Assembly: GCA_902373595.1 (NCBI GenBank)
Contig: CABKMX010000048.1
Location: 1 to 7,572, forward strand
Length of the DNA stretch: 7,572 nucleotides
Direction of reading: 5' to 3'
From: an uncultured Christensenellaceae bacterium
GTDB lineage: Bacteria > Bacillota > Clostridia > Christensenellales > UBA3700
Shown here: positions 1-6,662 of the stretch, piece after piece
How the letters are laid out: each line of letters starts with the position of its first letter
How positions within the stretch are numbered: position 1 is the stretch's first letter
Made by a program: the position numbers and the translations under genes
Notes under the pieces: model-generated
Database searches by the model: none
Told to the model about the DNA's origin: nothing
What the model saw: only the letters and a program-made list of their open reading frames with translations

Positions 1-1
1 G

Positions 2-694
2 TACGTCGACGAAAGACTGCTCGCTACGCCTACCATCGCGCTTGCGCAGGTGCGCAAAGAAATAGAGCTGATGGCGCAGATCGCGAAGAAGAACCTGGAC
101 TGGGCGATCGGCGCGGTCCGCGACGGCAAATTCGATAAGCGCGAAAAGTTCCGCTCGCGCGAAGACCACCTCAACTTTTTGCTCAAAGAGCTGACCGCCT
201 ACAACGTCAAGCTGTCCACCAACCCCCTGACCGCTGACAGCGAACGCGAATTGAGCAGCTATTACCGCGCGATCTCCGACCTCGAACGCATAGGCGACTA
301 TGCCGAGAACATATGCGAATACGCCGACCTTCTCGCCAAGCAAAAGTCGTCCTTCTCCCCCGACGCGCTCAAAGAGCTGGACGAGATGACCGCCGACATA
401 AACGAGCTGTACACATTGGTGATGCGCGCGTTCGAAAGCCGCGATCTGTCCCTCCGCGCTCAAGTGGACGAGGCGGAACAGGCGGTCGACGACTGCAAGG
501 ACAAGTTTGAGGCGACGCACATCGAGCGTCTCGCCAAAGGACAATGTTCCGCCGACTCGGGTGCGGTGTGGCTGCACCTTGTCAACGATCTCGAACGCGT
601 CGGCGACCACATCCGCAACCTCTTCAACGGCATGAGCGGCTATGTGACCGAAAAGGCGCCGACCAAGGTCGCCGCGACCGCAAAACAGGTCTGA
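2..694 (+). CDS. Na+/phosphate cotransporter family protein, C-terminal PhoU-like domain (5' partial)
   Basis: The reading frame is open from the first bases of the window (YVDERLLATPTIALAQVRKE...) through a TGA at 692-694, so the GTG at 50 is internal and the true start lies upstream. The LDERLL-TP-IAL-Q-RKEI-like beginning is typical of the junction where the membrane part of NptA/YjbB-type Na/Pi symporters passes into a cytoplasmic PhoU-like four-helix region. Two copies of the PhoU metal-binding signature are visible, DLERIGDYAENI and DLERVGDHIRNL, about 110 residues apart, as expected for a PhoU repeat. The protein ends in a short Lys/Ala-rich tail. The inferred role is sodium-coupled phosphate uptake at the inner membrane, with the PhoU-like domain regulating it. 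The transmembrane part is not in the window, so a free PhoU protein cannot be formally excluded, but the N-terminal linker argues against it. A strong terminator follows directly. Confidence 0.88.
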   Translation, partial: YVDERLLATPTIALAQVRKEIELMAQIAKKNLDWAIGAVRDGKFDKREKFRSREDHLNFLLKELTAYNVKLSTNPLTADSERELSSYYRAISDLERIGDYAENICEYADLLAKQKSSFSPDALKELDEMTADINELYTLVMRAFESRDLSLRAQVDEAEQAVDDCKDKFEATHIERLAKGQCSADSGAVWLHLVNDLERVGDHIRNLFNGMSGYVTEKAPTKVAATAKQV

Positions 695-699
695 CCGGC

Positions 700-745
700 A
701 AAATAAAACTCGGGCGCGTCCGCAACTCGGACTCGCCCGTTTTTT
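700..745 (+). terminator. Intrinsic terminator of the Na/Pi cotransporter gene
   Basis: CGGGCG (711-716) pairs with CGCCCG (734-739) and GTCCG (718-722) with CGGAC (728-732), with one C/T mismatch between the two helices and a CAACT loop. Six T residues (740-745) follow directly and an A-rich run (700-708) precedes. It begins about 15 nt after the stop codon. Confidence 0.93.
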
Positions 746-1077
746 ATCCGATTCATTATTTTCGGATTGACAAGGATCCGCATTGAATAATTCAAAATCA
801 GTAAAGAAAAAACCGACAAACAGAACCAAGCAGCTTTAAGCGAGCGCGGAACAGAGAAGCCTCGCGGAGGCGGCAGCGTCGAGTATCATATCGTTATTCA
901 CATACCAAAAGTCAAAACGTGAAGTCACATTTTTGTTGACAAGGTAGCGCTTCCTGTCGCGCGAAACCGCGCTTCTCGCGCGACTCGATAGCGCGGCTGT
1001 CAAATGACCGCGCTCTTTGACGGCCGCCCTTTGCGCGGTCGTGAGCGGTGAGCGAACGTGCCGCGTGGGAAGGGGTA
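746..1077. other. Non-coding stretch with nested GC-rich inverted repeats
   Basis: No convincing gene is present. After an AT-rich part (746-835) the segment contains several possible hairpins: GCCTC/GAGGC (859-863, 867-871), GTCGCGCG/CGCGCGAC (956-963, 977-984), GCGGCTGTCAAA/TTTGACGGCCGC (993-1004, 1016-1027, 11 of 12 pairs) and the competing pair GACCGCGC/GCGCGGTC (1006-1013, 1033-1040). A 7-bp tandem repeat GTGAGCG occupies 1041-1054. TTGACAAGG occurs twice (767-775, 936-944) but with no good -10 box behind it. The motif TTATTTTCGG near 757-766 recurs at 1158-1167. The density of structure suggests a structured RNA or an extragenic repeat element. The function is unknown. Confidence 0.5.
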
Positions 1078-1180
1078 TTTTAGGGGAAAACCGAAAATAG
1101 CGAGTATGAAAAACGCGCACAGTTTGCAAGCAAACGCGCGCGTTTTGATTCGATGCGTTATTTTCGGGTTGCCCCTAAAA
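1078..1180. repeat. 25-bp imperfect inverted repeat enclosing the thrS terminator
   Basis: The arm at 1078-1102 (TTTTAGGGG...CCGAAAATAGCG) is the reverse complement of 1156-1180 at about 22 of 25 positions. The spacer between the arms holds the thrS terminator hairpin. The right arm begins 9 bp past the thrS stop codon. A cruciform, or a mobile or extragenic repeat end, is possible, and nothing in the sequence assigns a function. Confidence 0.7.
1109..1146 (-). terminator. Intrinsic terminator of thrS
   Basis: Read on the minus strand, AAAACGCGC... folds onto GCGCGTTTT (1138-1146 with 1110-1118). An inner GTTTG/CAAAC helix is closed by a CTTG-type tetraloop (1122-1135), and a run of five T follows (complement of A 1109-1113). 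It starts about 42 nt after the thrS stop codon. The flanking A and T runs make it roughly symmetric. Confidence 0.85.
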
Positions 1181-1188
1181 GCGAAGCA

Positions 1189-3129
1189 TCAAAGAAGGCT
1201 TCTCGTCTCGATCTCCTCCACCGCCCTTTGAGCGAACTCGTCGACTGTCATCTCGCCGATCACGCCCTCTCCTCTTCTGCGGACGGAGACTTTGCCCTCT
1301 TGCGCCTCTTTGTCGCCGACGACGAGCATATACGGCACCTTTTCGAGCTGCGCGGAACGGATCTTATAGCCGATAGTCTCGTTGCGCGAATCGACCTCGC
1401 AGCGGATGCCGCGTCTCGACAGCGCGTCCGAGATACTCTTTGCATACTCCTCGTTGCGCTCGGTGACGCTGAGGATTTTGACCTGCGTCGGGGCGATCCA
1501 CATCGGGAACGCGCCGGCGTACTTTTCGATGAGCAATGCGATCGTGCGCTCGAAGCAGCCTATCGACGTGCGGTGGATGATGTAGGGACGGCGCTTTTCG
1601 CCGTTTTCGTCGACGTAGGTCATGTCGAAGTTCTCGGCGAGGAACATGTCGACCTGAACGGTGATGATTGTGTCCTCTTTGCCGTGGACGTTCTTGATCT
1701 GGATGTCGAGTTTGGGTCCGTAGAACGCCGCCTCGCCGACCGCTTCGGTATACTCGATGCCGAGGTGGTCGAGGATCTTTTTCATCGTCGCCTCCGCCTT
1801 TGCCCAGACGTCGGGTTCGTAGATATACTTCTTTTTGTCGTTCGGGTCCCACTTGGAGAAGCGGTAGGTGACGTCGTCCTGCAAGCCGACAGCTTTGAGC
1901 ATGAACTTGATGAGGTCGACCGCGCCCTTGAACTCCTCTTCGAGCTGTTCGGGCGTGCAGACGATGTGCCCTTCACTGATCGTGAACTGACGGACGCGGA
2001 TGAGACCGTGCATCTCGCCGCTGCTCTCGTTGCGGAACAGGGTCGAGATCTCGCCGTACCTGATCGGCAGGTCGCGGTAGCTCTTGAGCCCGTTGTTGTA
2101 GATCGTGTATTGGAAGGGGCAGGTCATCGGGCGCAGCGCATAGACCTCGTCGTCCTTGCTCTCGTCGCCGATGACGAACATGCCGTCCTTGTAGTGATCC
2201 CAGTGCCCTGACACCTTGTAGAGGTCGGACTTCGCCATGTACGGCGTGCGGGTGCGGACGTAGCCGCGCCTGTCCTCTTCGTCCTCGACAAAGCGGACGA
2301 GGGTGCGGAAGATGCGCTCGCCCTTGGGCATGAGCAGCGGCAAGCCCTGCCCAATGCGCTCGTCGGTCATGAAGATGCCCAGCTCTCTGCCCAGCTTGTT
2401 GTGGTCGCGCTTTTTCGCCTCTTCGACCGCCGCGAGATACTTGGTCAATTCGCTCTTTTTGTCAAAGCAGGTGCCGTAGACGCGCGAGAGCATCTTGTTG
2501 TGCTCGTTGCCGCGCCAATACGCGCCGGTCAGCGAGGTCAGCTTGAACGCCTTGATCATGCCCGTCGACGGCAAGTGCGGACCTGCGCACAGGTCGACGA
2601 AATTGCCTTGGCGATAGAAGGAGATCTCCGCGTCCTCGGGCAGATCGTTAATCAGCTCGACCTTGTAGGGCTCGTTGTAGCTCTGCATCAACTCGATTGC
2701 CTCTTTGCGCGGCAGCACGAATCTCTCGAGCTTGTAGTCCGCCTTGATGATCTTCGCCATCTCGCGCTCGACCATCTCCAATTCTTCGAACGAGATGGGC
2801 GTCGCAAAGTCGAAATCGTAATAAAATCCCTCGTCAATCGCCGGTCCGATTGCGAGTTTGACCGTCGGATGCACGCTCTTCATCGCCTGCGCGAGAACGT
2901 GCGAGCAGGTATGGCGGTAAATGCGCCTGCCCTCGGGGTCTTTGAACGTCAAAATCTGCAAATTGCAGTCCTTTTCGGGCACATAGCCCAACTCGACGAC
3001 ATTGCCGTCGACAATCGCGCCGAGCGCCGCACGCGCCAGCCCTTCCGAAATGCGCGCCGCAATCTGCGCTACGCTCTCTCCTTCCGCGCACTCGAGCGCG
3101 CTTCCGTCCTTCAAAGTGACTTTGATCAT
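1189..3129 (-). CDS. thrS: Threonyl-tRNA synthetase
   Basis: A class II aminoacyl-tRNA synthetase of 646 residues (E. coli ThrRS is 642) that charges tRNA-Thr with threonine. The ATG at 3129 is chosen because GGAGGAA (complement of 3133-3139) stands just upstream and the protein then begins [10 protein letters not shown], the first strand of the TGS domain. An extended frame reaching 3186 would run through the riboswitch terminator. Domains in order: TGS (1-62); editing/SAD domain with HTCSH (73-77) and CAGPH (181-185); catalytic core about 245-540 with the motif 2 stretch STLFRNE and Arg366, and motif 3 around [19 protein letters not shown]; anticodon-binding domain from about 545. The expected zinc ligands are Cys337, His388 and His519. 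The Cys337 region reads MTCPFQY rather than the commoner MNCP-G/N-H form. Transcription starts from the promoter at 3371-3399 and is controlled by the T-box leader; the terminator at 1109-1146 ends it. Confidence 0.98.
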   Translation of the reverse strand: MIKVTLKDGSALECAEGESVAQIAARISEGLARAALGAIVDGNVVELGYVPEKDCNLQILTFKDPEGRRIYRHTCSHVLAQAMKSVHPTVKLAIGPAIDEGFYYDFDFATPISFEELEMVEREMAKIIKADYKLERFVLPRKEAIELMQSYNEPYKVELINDLPEDAEISFYRQGNFVDLCAGPHLPSTGMIKAFKLTSLTGAYWRGNEHNKMLSRVYGTCFDKKSELTKYLAAVEEAKKRDHNKLGRELGIFMTDERIGQGLPLLMPKGERIFRTLVRFVEDEEDRRGYVRTRTPYMAKSDLYKVSGHWDHYKDGMFVIGDESKDDEVYALRPMTCPFQYTIYNNGLKSYRDLPIRYGEISTLFRNESSGEMHGLIRVRQFTISEGHIVCTPEQLEEEFKGAVDLIKFMLKAVGLQDDVTYRFSKWDPNDKKKYIYEPDVWAKAEATMKKILDHLGIEYTEAVGEAAFYGPKLDIQIKNVHGKEDTIITVQVDMFLAENFDMTYVDENGEKRRPYIIHRTSIGCFERTIALLIEKYAGAFPMWIAPTQVKILSVTERNEEYAKSISDALSRRGIRCEVDSRNETIGYKIRSAQLEKVPYMLVVGDKEAQEGKVSVRRRGEGVIGEMTVDEFAQRAVEEIETRSLL

Positions 3130-3132
3130 ATA

Positions 3133-3139
3133 TTCCTCC
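3133..3139 (-). promoter_or_regulatory. thrS ribosome binding site
   Basis: The complement reads GGAGGAA, 3 nt from the start ATG at 3129 (about 5 nt from the GGAGG core). It lies immediately after the U-run of the T-box terminator, so termination removes the RBS from the transcript. This site decides the thrS start. Confidence 0.93.
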
Positions 3140-3173
3140 AAAAAAGGCGCCCCTGCATATGCAAGGACGCCTT
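3140..3173 (-). terminator. Regulated terminator of the thrS T-box
   Basis: On the minus strand AAGGCG (3168-3173) pairs with CGCCTT (3144-3149). The stem continues with two mismatches through GG/CC (3165-3166 with 3151-3152) and a TGCATATGCA tip. Six T residues (complement of 3140-3145) precede the RBS directly. Confidence 0.9.
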
Positions 3174-3364
3174 GGCGTGGTTCCACCTTACTTCACGGCT
3201 TTCGCCGCATCTCATTGAGCCGATTCGTTCGGCAAGACGTGCTTTTCGCCGGGTGGTACGTTTCCGCCGCCGCGTACCTCTCTTTCAGCCGAGGAGAGGC
3301 TCTCTGTGACGCTCGTCACGGGACGCTTGTCCCTGCGCGTGCCGACATCGGCACTGCAATCGTA
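3140..3364 (-). ncRNA. T-box riboswitch leader of thrS (Thr specifier)
   Basis: On the minus strand the leader contains the hallmark T-box sequence AAGGTGGAACCACG (complement of 3176-3189). Its TGGA would pair with the NCCA end of uncharged tRNA, predicting discriminator U on tRNA-Thr. Upstream are the conserved AGAGAG and GGCTGAAA (distal loop) elements of Stem I, flanked by CCTCTC/GAGAGG. The candidate specifier codon is ACC (complement of 3255-3257) followed by A, in CGTACCACCC. This is a Thr codon and matches the downstream gene. The terminator is AAGGCG...CGCCTT with six T (3140-3173), partly exclusive with the antiterminator. Known mechanism: uncharged tRNA-Thr stabilises the antiterminator and allows thrS transcription. 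I could not fold the base of Stem I unambiguously because its 5' part forms several small local hairpins. Confidence 0.94.
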
Positions 3365-3370
3365 TCTATC

Positions 3371-3399
3371 ATTTTATCCCCGAAAACATCGTTTGTCAA
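3371..3399 (-). promoter_or_regulatory. Sigma-A promoter of thrS
   Basis: The minus strand carries a perfect -35 TTGACA (complement of 3394-3399), a 17-bp spacer, and -10 TAAAAT (complement of 3371-3376). The predicted transcription start is near 3364, giving a leader of about 235 nt that contains the whole T-box. Confidence 0.88.
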
Positions 3400-3429
3400 C
3401 TGTTTTTCAGTGCCAAAAATCTTCATTTT

Positions 3430-3458
3430 CACCCATTCCGCCCTCTCGACATATACTG
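3430..3458 (+). promoter_or_regulatory. Candidate promoter of the collagen-like gene (possibly sporulation type)
   Basis: CACC (3430-3433), 16 bp, then CATATACTG (3450-3458) fits the mother-cell sigma-K pattern mACm-N16/17-CATAnnnTA at all but the last base. A weak sigma-A reading (TTCACC, 18 bp, TATACT at 3452-3457) is also possible. The predicted start near 3465 gives a short leader before the RBS at 3475-3480. Both readings rest on short motifs only. Confidence 0.4.
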
Positions 3459-3487
3459 CCACGGAACTTCCGACAAGGAGAATGAAG

Positions 3488-4483
3488 ATGTTTGGAATGG
3501 GATGCAACTTTTGCAATTGCGGCAGACGCACGGGCTCTAGCGCGCCGCCATATTATATCGTGACCGGTCCGACAGGACCTACGGGGCCTATGGGACCTCC
3601 CGGAGGTCCTTCCGGCGCGACGGGACCGACAGGACCTACAGGACCTACCGGGCCTACGGGCGCGACAGGTCCGCAGGGCGTACAGGGGCTTCAAGGCGTA
3701 CAGGGCTTAATCGGTCCCACCGGTCCTACGGGACCTGCCGGCGCGGGAGGCGCGGGCGCAACGGGGCCGACGGGTCCGACCGGTCCGCAAGGGATACAGG
3801 GTTTGATCGGACCTACCGGGCCGACAGGTCCTGCCGGCACGGGCGGAACGGGCGCGACGGGTCCGACAGGACCGACGGGACCTACGGGACCGACCGGGCC
3901 GCAGGGCGCACAGGGCATTCAAGGGCTCGAAGGCGCGGCTGGCGCGACCGGCGCAACGGGTCCGACCGGACCGACAGGTCCGCAAGGCGCACAAGGTGCC
4001 GCAGGGGCGGCAGGCGCGACGGGCGCGACAGGTCCGACGGGGCCCACGGGACCGGCGATCTCGACCGCGTACGGTCTGCTCTATCAAAACGCGACGCAGA
4101 CGCCGACTGTCAACGACACTACCACCCCGGTCGAGCTTGAGTTGAACACCGCCGGCGCAAACGAAAATATGGGCGCGGCGACGAACACTCTGACGATACA
4201 GCAGCAGGGAACCTATCTCGTCTCCTACTCGCTCAACGTCTCGCCGAGCGCGGCGGGCAACGTGACCGCTCAAGTCCTCCAAAACGACGCTCCCGTGGCG
4301 TCGACTCAGCAAACCGTATATGCCGCGGCGAGCCAGGCGACCCCGATATCGGGCAGCTATGTGCTTACGCTCAATCAAAGCGACGAGCTCAACCTCGCGC
4401 TGACTTTCCCCTCCTACACCGGCGGCTACACCGCGACGGTAGGGGCAAACGCGACGTTGTCGGCAGTCAAGCTGACCGCATAA
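3488..4483 (+). CDS. Collagen-like (Gly-X-Y repeat) surface/exosporium-type protein
   Basis: The protein has 331 residues. The ATG at 3488 is preferred because AAGGAG (3475-3480) is 7 nt upstream; the in-frame ATG at 3482 is only 1 nt from that RBS, and the frame upstream of it reads through the divergent thrS promoter. There is no signal peptide. Residues 1-26 contain Cys6, Cys9 and Cys11 (GCNFCNCG) and a short APPYYIVT linker. Residues 27-190 hold 53 Gly-X-Y triplets, mostly GPT, GAT and GPQ, with three short breaks of 1, 2 and 2 residues. Residues 191-331 form a cysteine-free, Thr/Ala/Asn-rich beta domain ([30 protein letters not shown]) resembling the BclA/C1q-like C-terminal head, which trimerises such proteins. 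By family analogy this is an exosporium or cell-surface filament. The N-terminal cysteines could cross-link or anchor the trimer. The gene is monocistronic, with a terminator 8 nt past the stop codon. Sporulation itself is not shown by this window. Confidence 0.92.
   Translation: MFGMGCNFCNCGRRTGSSAPPYYIVTGPTGPTGPMGPPGGPSGATGPTGPTGPTGPTGATGPQGVQGLQGVQGLIGPTGPTGPAGAGGAGATGPTGPTGPQGIQGLIGPTGPTGPAGTGGTGATGPTGPTGPTGPTGPQGAQGIQGLEGAAGATGATGPTGPTGPQGAQGAAGAAGATGATGPTGPTGPAISTAYGLLYQNATQTPTVNDTTTPVELELNTAGANENMGAATNTLTIQQQGTYLVSYSLNVSPSAAGNVTAQVLQNDAPVASTQQTVYAAASQATPISGSYVLTLNQSDELNLALTFPSYTGGYTATVGANATLSAVKLTA
3566..4057 (+). repeat. Gly-X-Y coding repeat with a 96-bp duplicated module
   Basis: The 492-bp tract encodes 53 collagen triplets. 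Within it, a 32-residue module beginning [13 protein letters not shown] occurs at 3704-3799 and again from 3800, a 96-bp tandem duplication in which the tail differs as GAGGAGAT versus GTGGTGAT. Synonymous codons are shuffled between copies, so the duplication is not recent. The tract is expected to vary in length between strains. Confidence 0.85.
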
Positions 4484-4490
4484 GCATACG

Positions 4491-4525
4491 AAAAAACCGC
4501 TCCTCGCATGAGGGGCGGCTTTTTT
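4491..4525. terminator. Bidirectional intrinsic terminator between convergent genes
   Basis: CCGCTCCTC (4497-4505) pairs with GAGGGGCGG (4510-4518) over nine base pairs including one T/G wobble, with a GCAT loop. Six A precede (4491-4496) and six T follow (4520-4525), so it can terminate both the collagen-like gene (+) and the phosphoesterase gene (-), whose stop codon is at 4532. Confidence 0.93.
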
Positions 4526-4531
4526 GCGGCG

Positions 4532-5680
4532 TTACCAGCCGGAATATTCGTTGTAGACGAAGCTCTCGGGCGGCTCGATGACGCTGATCTTGTATCTGCT
4601 CTCGGTCGTCGTCGCGTTGACGTTGATGTCGATGACGCTCGCTCCGATCGGGATGCGTCTCTCCCACGCCTCGACGCCCGACGTCCTGCCGTAGTGCAAG
4701 ATGACAGGAAAATCGCTGTCGCGGTCTTTGCCCTCATACATCACCGCAAAATTGTGGTCGTGGTCGTGCCCCGCGGTGACGAAGTCGGTGCTTTTCAACT
4801 CGACCATCTTGTCGTACATGCCGATGTTCGTCTCGGGCACATAGCAATGGTCTTGGATGCTGTATTGCGTAAAGCTGCCCCAGAGCGGATAGTTGTCCAG
4901 CGCGTCCTGATACTCATAGAGGGGGACGTGCATGAACAGCGCGGAATTGACGGGCTTTCCGGCGCGCTCGCAAAGCGCCTCGATCTCGCGCTCATACCAC
5001 TGCACCTGATCGGCGGACAAGCCCATATATTCGGGGCCGCGGCTGCCGTCTTCATTGAAGACCTTGCCGTGCGTATCCATATTGATCAGCCCGTAGACGA
5101 CGTTGCCGTCCTTGTCGACGACGTCGATTACATAGTTGCCTGTGCCGGTGGTGTCGCCCTTCTGCATCAGCGAATACTTGTAGCCCTGCAAGATCTCAAG
5201 CAGCTCTTCGTTGCCCTGCTCCTCGTTCTCTTGACCGACGAGCGCTTGGGTGTCCCAGCTCCACTCTCCGTCGTGGTTGCCGAGCGTGTACATCCAAGGA
5301 ACGCCCGCCTCTTCAAAGATCTCGGCGATCGCGACGATGCCCTTTTCGCGCTGGCGGTACCAATAGATGCTCATGGCCGCGTCGCCGGTGACCGCGACGA
5401 CGTCGGGATCGGCGAGGCGGATCGCCGTCTTGACCCACTCGATGGTCTGTTGATCGTTGCCGTTCCAAGCCGGCGCGGTCAGGTGAAGATCGGTCAATTG
5501 CAGCACGCGCAATTTGCCGTCGTCGTCCACGGTTACGCTCGTCGCCTTTTGAACGGGGTCTTTGCGATAGTCAAATGCGTACAGCCAGCCGAAGACGGAC
5601 AAGCCGACGACAAGCACGATGACCAAAACTGCTGCAACGGCGGTGATGACTATCTTCTTCCGTTTGGAAATTGTGCTCAT
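4532..5680 (-). CDS. Membrane-anchored calcineurin-like metallophosphoesterase
   Basis: The protein has 382 residues; the ATG at 5680 has AGGAGG 4 nt upstream (complement of 5685-5690). Residues 1-9 are basic (KRKK), and 10-35 form one hydrophobic helix (VITAVAAVLVIVLVVGLSVFGWLY), giving a single membrane anchor with the enzyme probably outside the cytoplasm. The dimetal phosphoesterase motifs appear in order: DLH (64-66), GD (99-100), GNHD (134-137), MHVP with His251, and GHDHDHN (304-310). All five blocks are intact, so the enzyme should be active. The substrate (phosphomonoester, phosphodiester or cell-surface phosphate) cannot be read from the sequence. It is the distal gene of an operon with the MscS-type channel, 33 nt downstream of it, and ends at the shared bidirectional terminator. 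Confidence 0.93.
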   Translation of the reverse strand: MSTISKRKKIVITAVAAVLVIVLVVGLSVFGWLYAFDYRKDPVQKATSVTVDDDGKLRVLQLTDLHLTAPAWNGNDQQTIEWVKTAIRLADPDVVAVTGDAAMSIYWYRQREKGIVAIAEIFEEAGVPWMYTLGNHDGEWSWDTQALVGQENEEQGNEELLEILQGYKYSLMQKGDTTGTGNYVIDVVDKDGNVVYGLINMDTHGKVFNEDGSRGPEYMGLSADQVQWYEREIEALCERAGKPVNSALFMHVPLYEYQDALDNYPLWGSFTQYSIQDHCYVPETNIGMYDKMVELKSTDFVTAGHDHDHNFAVMYEGKDRDSDFPVILHYGRTSGVEAWERRIPIGASVIDINVNATTTESRYKISVIEPPESFVYNEYSGW

Positions 5681-5684
5681 ATTC

Positions 5685-5708
5685 CCTCCTTTTTGCGGCT
5701 TTCGCCGC
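5685..5708 (-). promoter_or_regulatory. Intercistronic GNRA hairpin and RBS before the phosphoesterase gene
   Basis: On the minus strand GCGGC-GAAA-GCCGC (5695-5708) forms a five-pair stem with a GAAA tetraloop, followed by four A and then AGGAGG (5685-5690). With no T-run after the stem it is not a terminator for the channel gene. It may stabilise the message or affect translation of the second gene. Confidence 0.6.
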
Positions 5709-5713
5709 GCATA

Positions 5714-6559
5714 TTATTTTTTCTTTGTCTCGGTTTTGCTCTCCTTGTCCGCGGCGGTGTGGATCTGCAATTGCGGATAGGGGATCTCTATGCCGTTGGC
5801 GTCGAACGCGAGCTTTACCGCCTCGCGCATCGCATACTTGGCGTCGTAATACTTGTCCGTCGGCACCCAAAACTTGACCGCGATGTCCACGCTCGACGCG
5901 GCGTGCGCCTCCACGCCGACGAACGGCGCGGGATCTTCGAGCGCATAGTCAAGCCCCTTCACGCATTCGAGGATGATCGCCTTTGCGGTCTCGAAGTCGT
6001 TCTCGTACGCGACCGAAAAGATCAGCTCGACGCGGCGCGTCGGCTTGGTCGTATAGTTGATGATCTCATCGTTCGCGGCGGTGCTGTTGGGGATGACCAC
6101 CAAGGTGTTGTCCGATTTGCGGATGTAGGTGTAGAACAGCTTGATGTCCTCGACGGTGCCCTTGTTGCCGTCCAGCTCGATCTCGTCGCCGACGCGGTAA
6201 GGACGCGTGACAAGCAGCACGATGCCGCCCGCGATATTGGACAGCGAGCCCTGCAACGCAAGACCTATGGTCACGCCCAAAGACGCGATTGCCGCGGTGA
6301 TGCTGGACGTCTCGAAGCCGAGATAGGCGATGAAGATGATCAACAGGATGAACTTGATCGCGCGGCGCGACCACGTCTCGGTGACGCGGACGACCGCCTC
6401 GTCCAAATTCTTCTTGCGCATAAACTTCGCCAATTTTTTTGTGACGAAATTGGTGACCTTGAACAGGATCAAAAGTACGATGATCGCAAAGACCGCCTTG
6501 ATCCCCTGAGTGGTGAGCCACGAGCCCACGTCGTTGAGCATTTGAGTGAACTTTTCCAT
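5714..6559 (-). CDS. mscS: MscS-family small-conductance mechanosensitive channel
   Basis: The protein has 281 residues, close to E. coli MscS (286). The ATG at 6559 is chosen because GGAGAG (complement of 6564-6569) precedes it and it lies downstream of a sigma-A promoter; an extended frame to 6718 would overlap the promoter and the tRNA region. Three membrane helices are visible at about 20-40, 66-82 and 88-115. The third is the glycine/alanine-rich pore helix (SLGVTIGLALQGSLSNIAGGIVLLVTRP), followed by the RVGDEIELDGNKGTVEDI beta domain and the C-terminal alpha/beta domain ending IEIPYPQLQIH. Known role: release of solutes on hypo-osmotic shock. The C-terminus is a charged KESKTETKKK tail. 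It is first in an operon with the phosphoesterase. It belongs to the MscS family, but orthology to a particular named paralogue is not established. Confidence 0.95.
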   Translation of the reverse strand: MEKFTQMLNDVGSWLTTQGIKAVFAIIVLLILFKVTNFVTKKLAKFMRKKNLDEAVVRVTETWSRRAIKFILLIIFIAYLGFETSSITAAIASLGVTIGLALQGSLSNIAGGIVLLVTRPYRVGDEIELDGNKGTVEDIKLFYTYIRKSDNTLVVIPNSTAANDEIINYTTKPTRRVELIFSVAYENDFETAKAIILECVKGLDYALEDPAPFVGVEAHAASSVDIAVKFWVPTDKYYDAKYAMREAVKLAFDANGIEIPYPQLQIHTAADKESKTETKKK

Positions 6560-6584
6560 AGATCTCTCCGAACTTTCTGGTAAC

Positions 6585-6613
6585 ATTATAACATCACAAG
6601 CGCGCGATGACAA
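6585..6613 (-). promoter_or_regulatory. Sigma-A promoter of the mscS-phosphoesterase operon
   Basis: On the minus strand -35 TTGTCA (complement of 6608-6613), 17 bp, -10 TATAAT (complement of 6585-6590). The start is expected near 6578, about 19 nt before the ATG. This promoter lies about 55 bp downstream of the inverted tRNA segment. Confidence 0.88.
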
Positions 6614-6647
6614 GTCTTGCGGCGAAAAACATCGATATGTACTCGAA

Positions 6648-6659
6648 TTTACGCGTAAA
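6648..6659. repeat. Perfect 12-bp palindrome TTTACGCGTAAA
   Basis: TTTACGCGTAAA is its own reverse complement. It sits 3 bp outside the left GTCCCGG arm of the inverted segment and 35 bp upstream of the mscS -35 box. It could be an operator or a protein-binding site; no family was recognised. Confidence 0.45.
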
Positions 6660-6662
6660 AAT

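Noticed and set aside
767..795. Promoter at the TTGACA in 767-772 (and again at 936-941)
   Set aside because: No acceptable -10 hexamer at 16-18 bp from either, and no gene begins downstream on the plus strand.
836..1129. Minus-strand 97-codon frame as a small protein
   Set aside because: It begins at a TTG inside the thrS terminator hairpin, has no Shine-Dalgarno sequence, is very Arg/Ala/Ser-rich and its DNA is mostly inverted repeats. It is better treated as non-coding.
3002..3487. N-terminal extension of the collagen-like protein
   Set aside because: It runs through the thrS coding sequence, the T-box and the divergent promoter. The RBS at 3475-3480 supports the start at 3488.
3566..4057. 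Collagen repeat as a CRISPR-like or satellite array
   Set aside because: The repeat is in frame, encodes Gly-X-Y triplets with varied synonymous codons and has no unique spacers.
4508..6583. Long plus-strand frame (691 codons) opposite the phosphoesterase and channel genes
   Set aside because: It is antisense to two genes with intact family motifs. Its length follows from GC-rich third positions, and it has no RBS or recognisable domain. The same applies to the frames antisense to thrS (1153-2211, 2401-3309).
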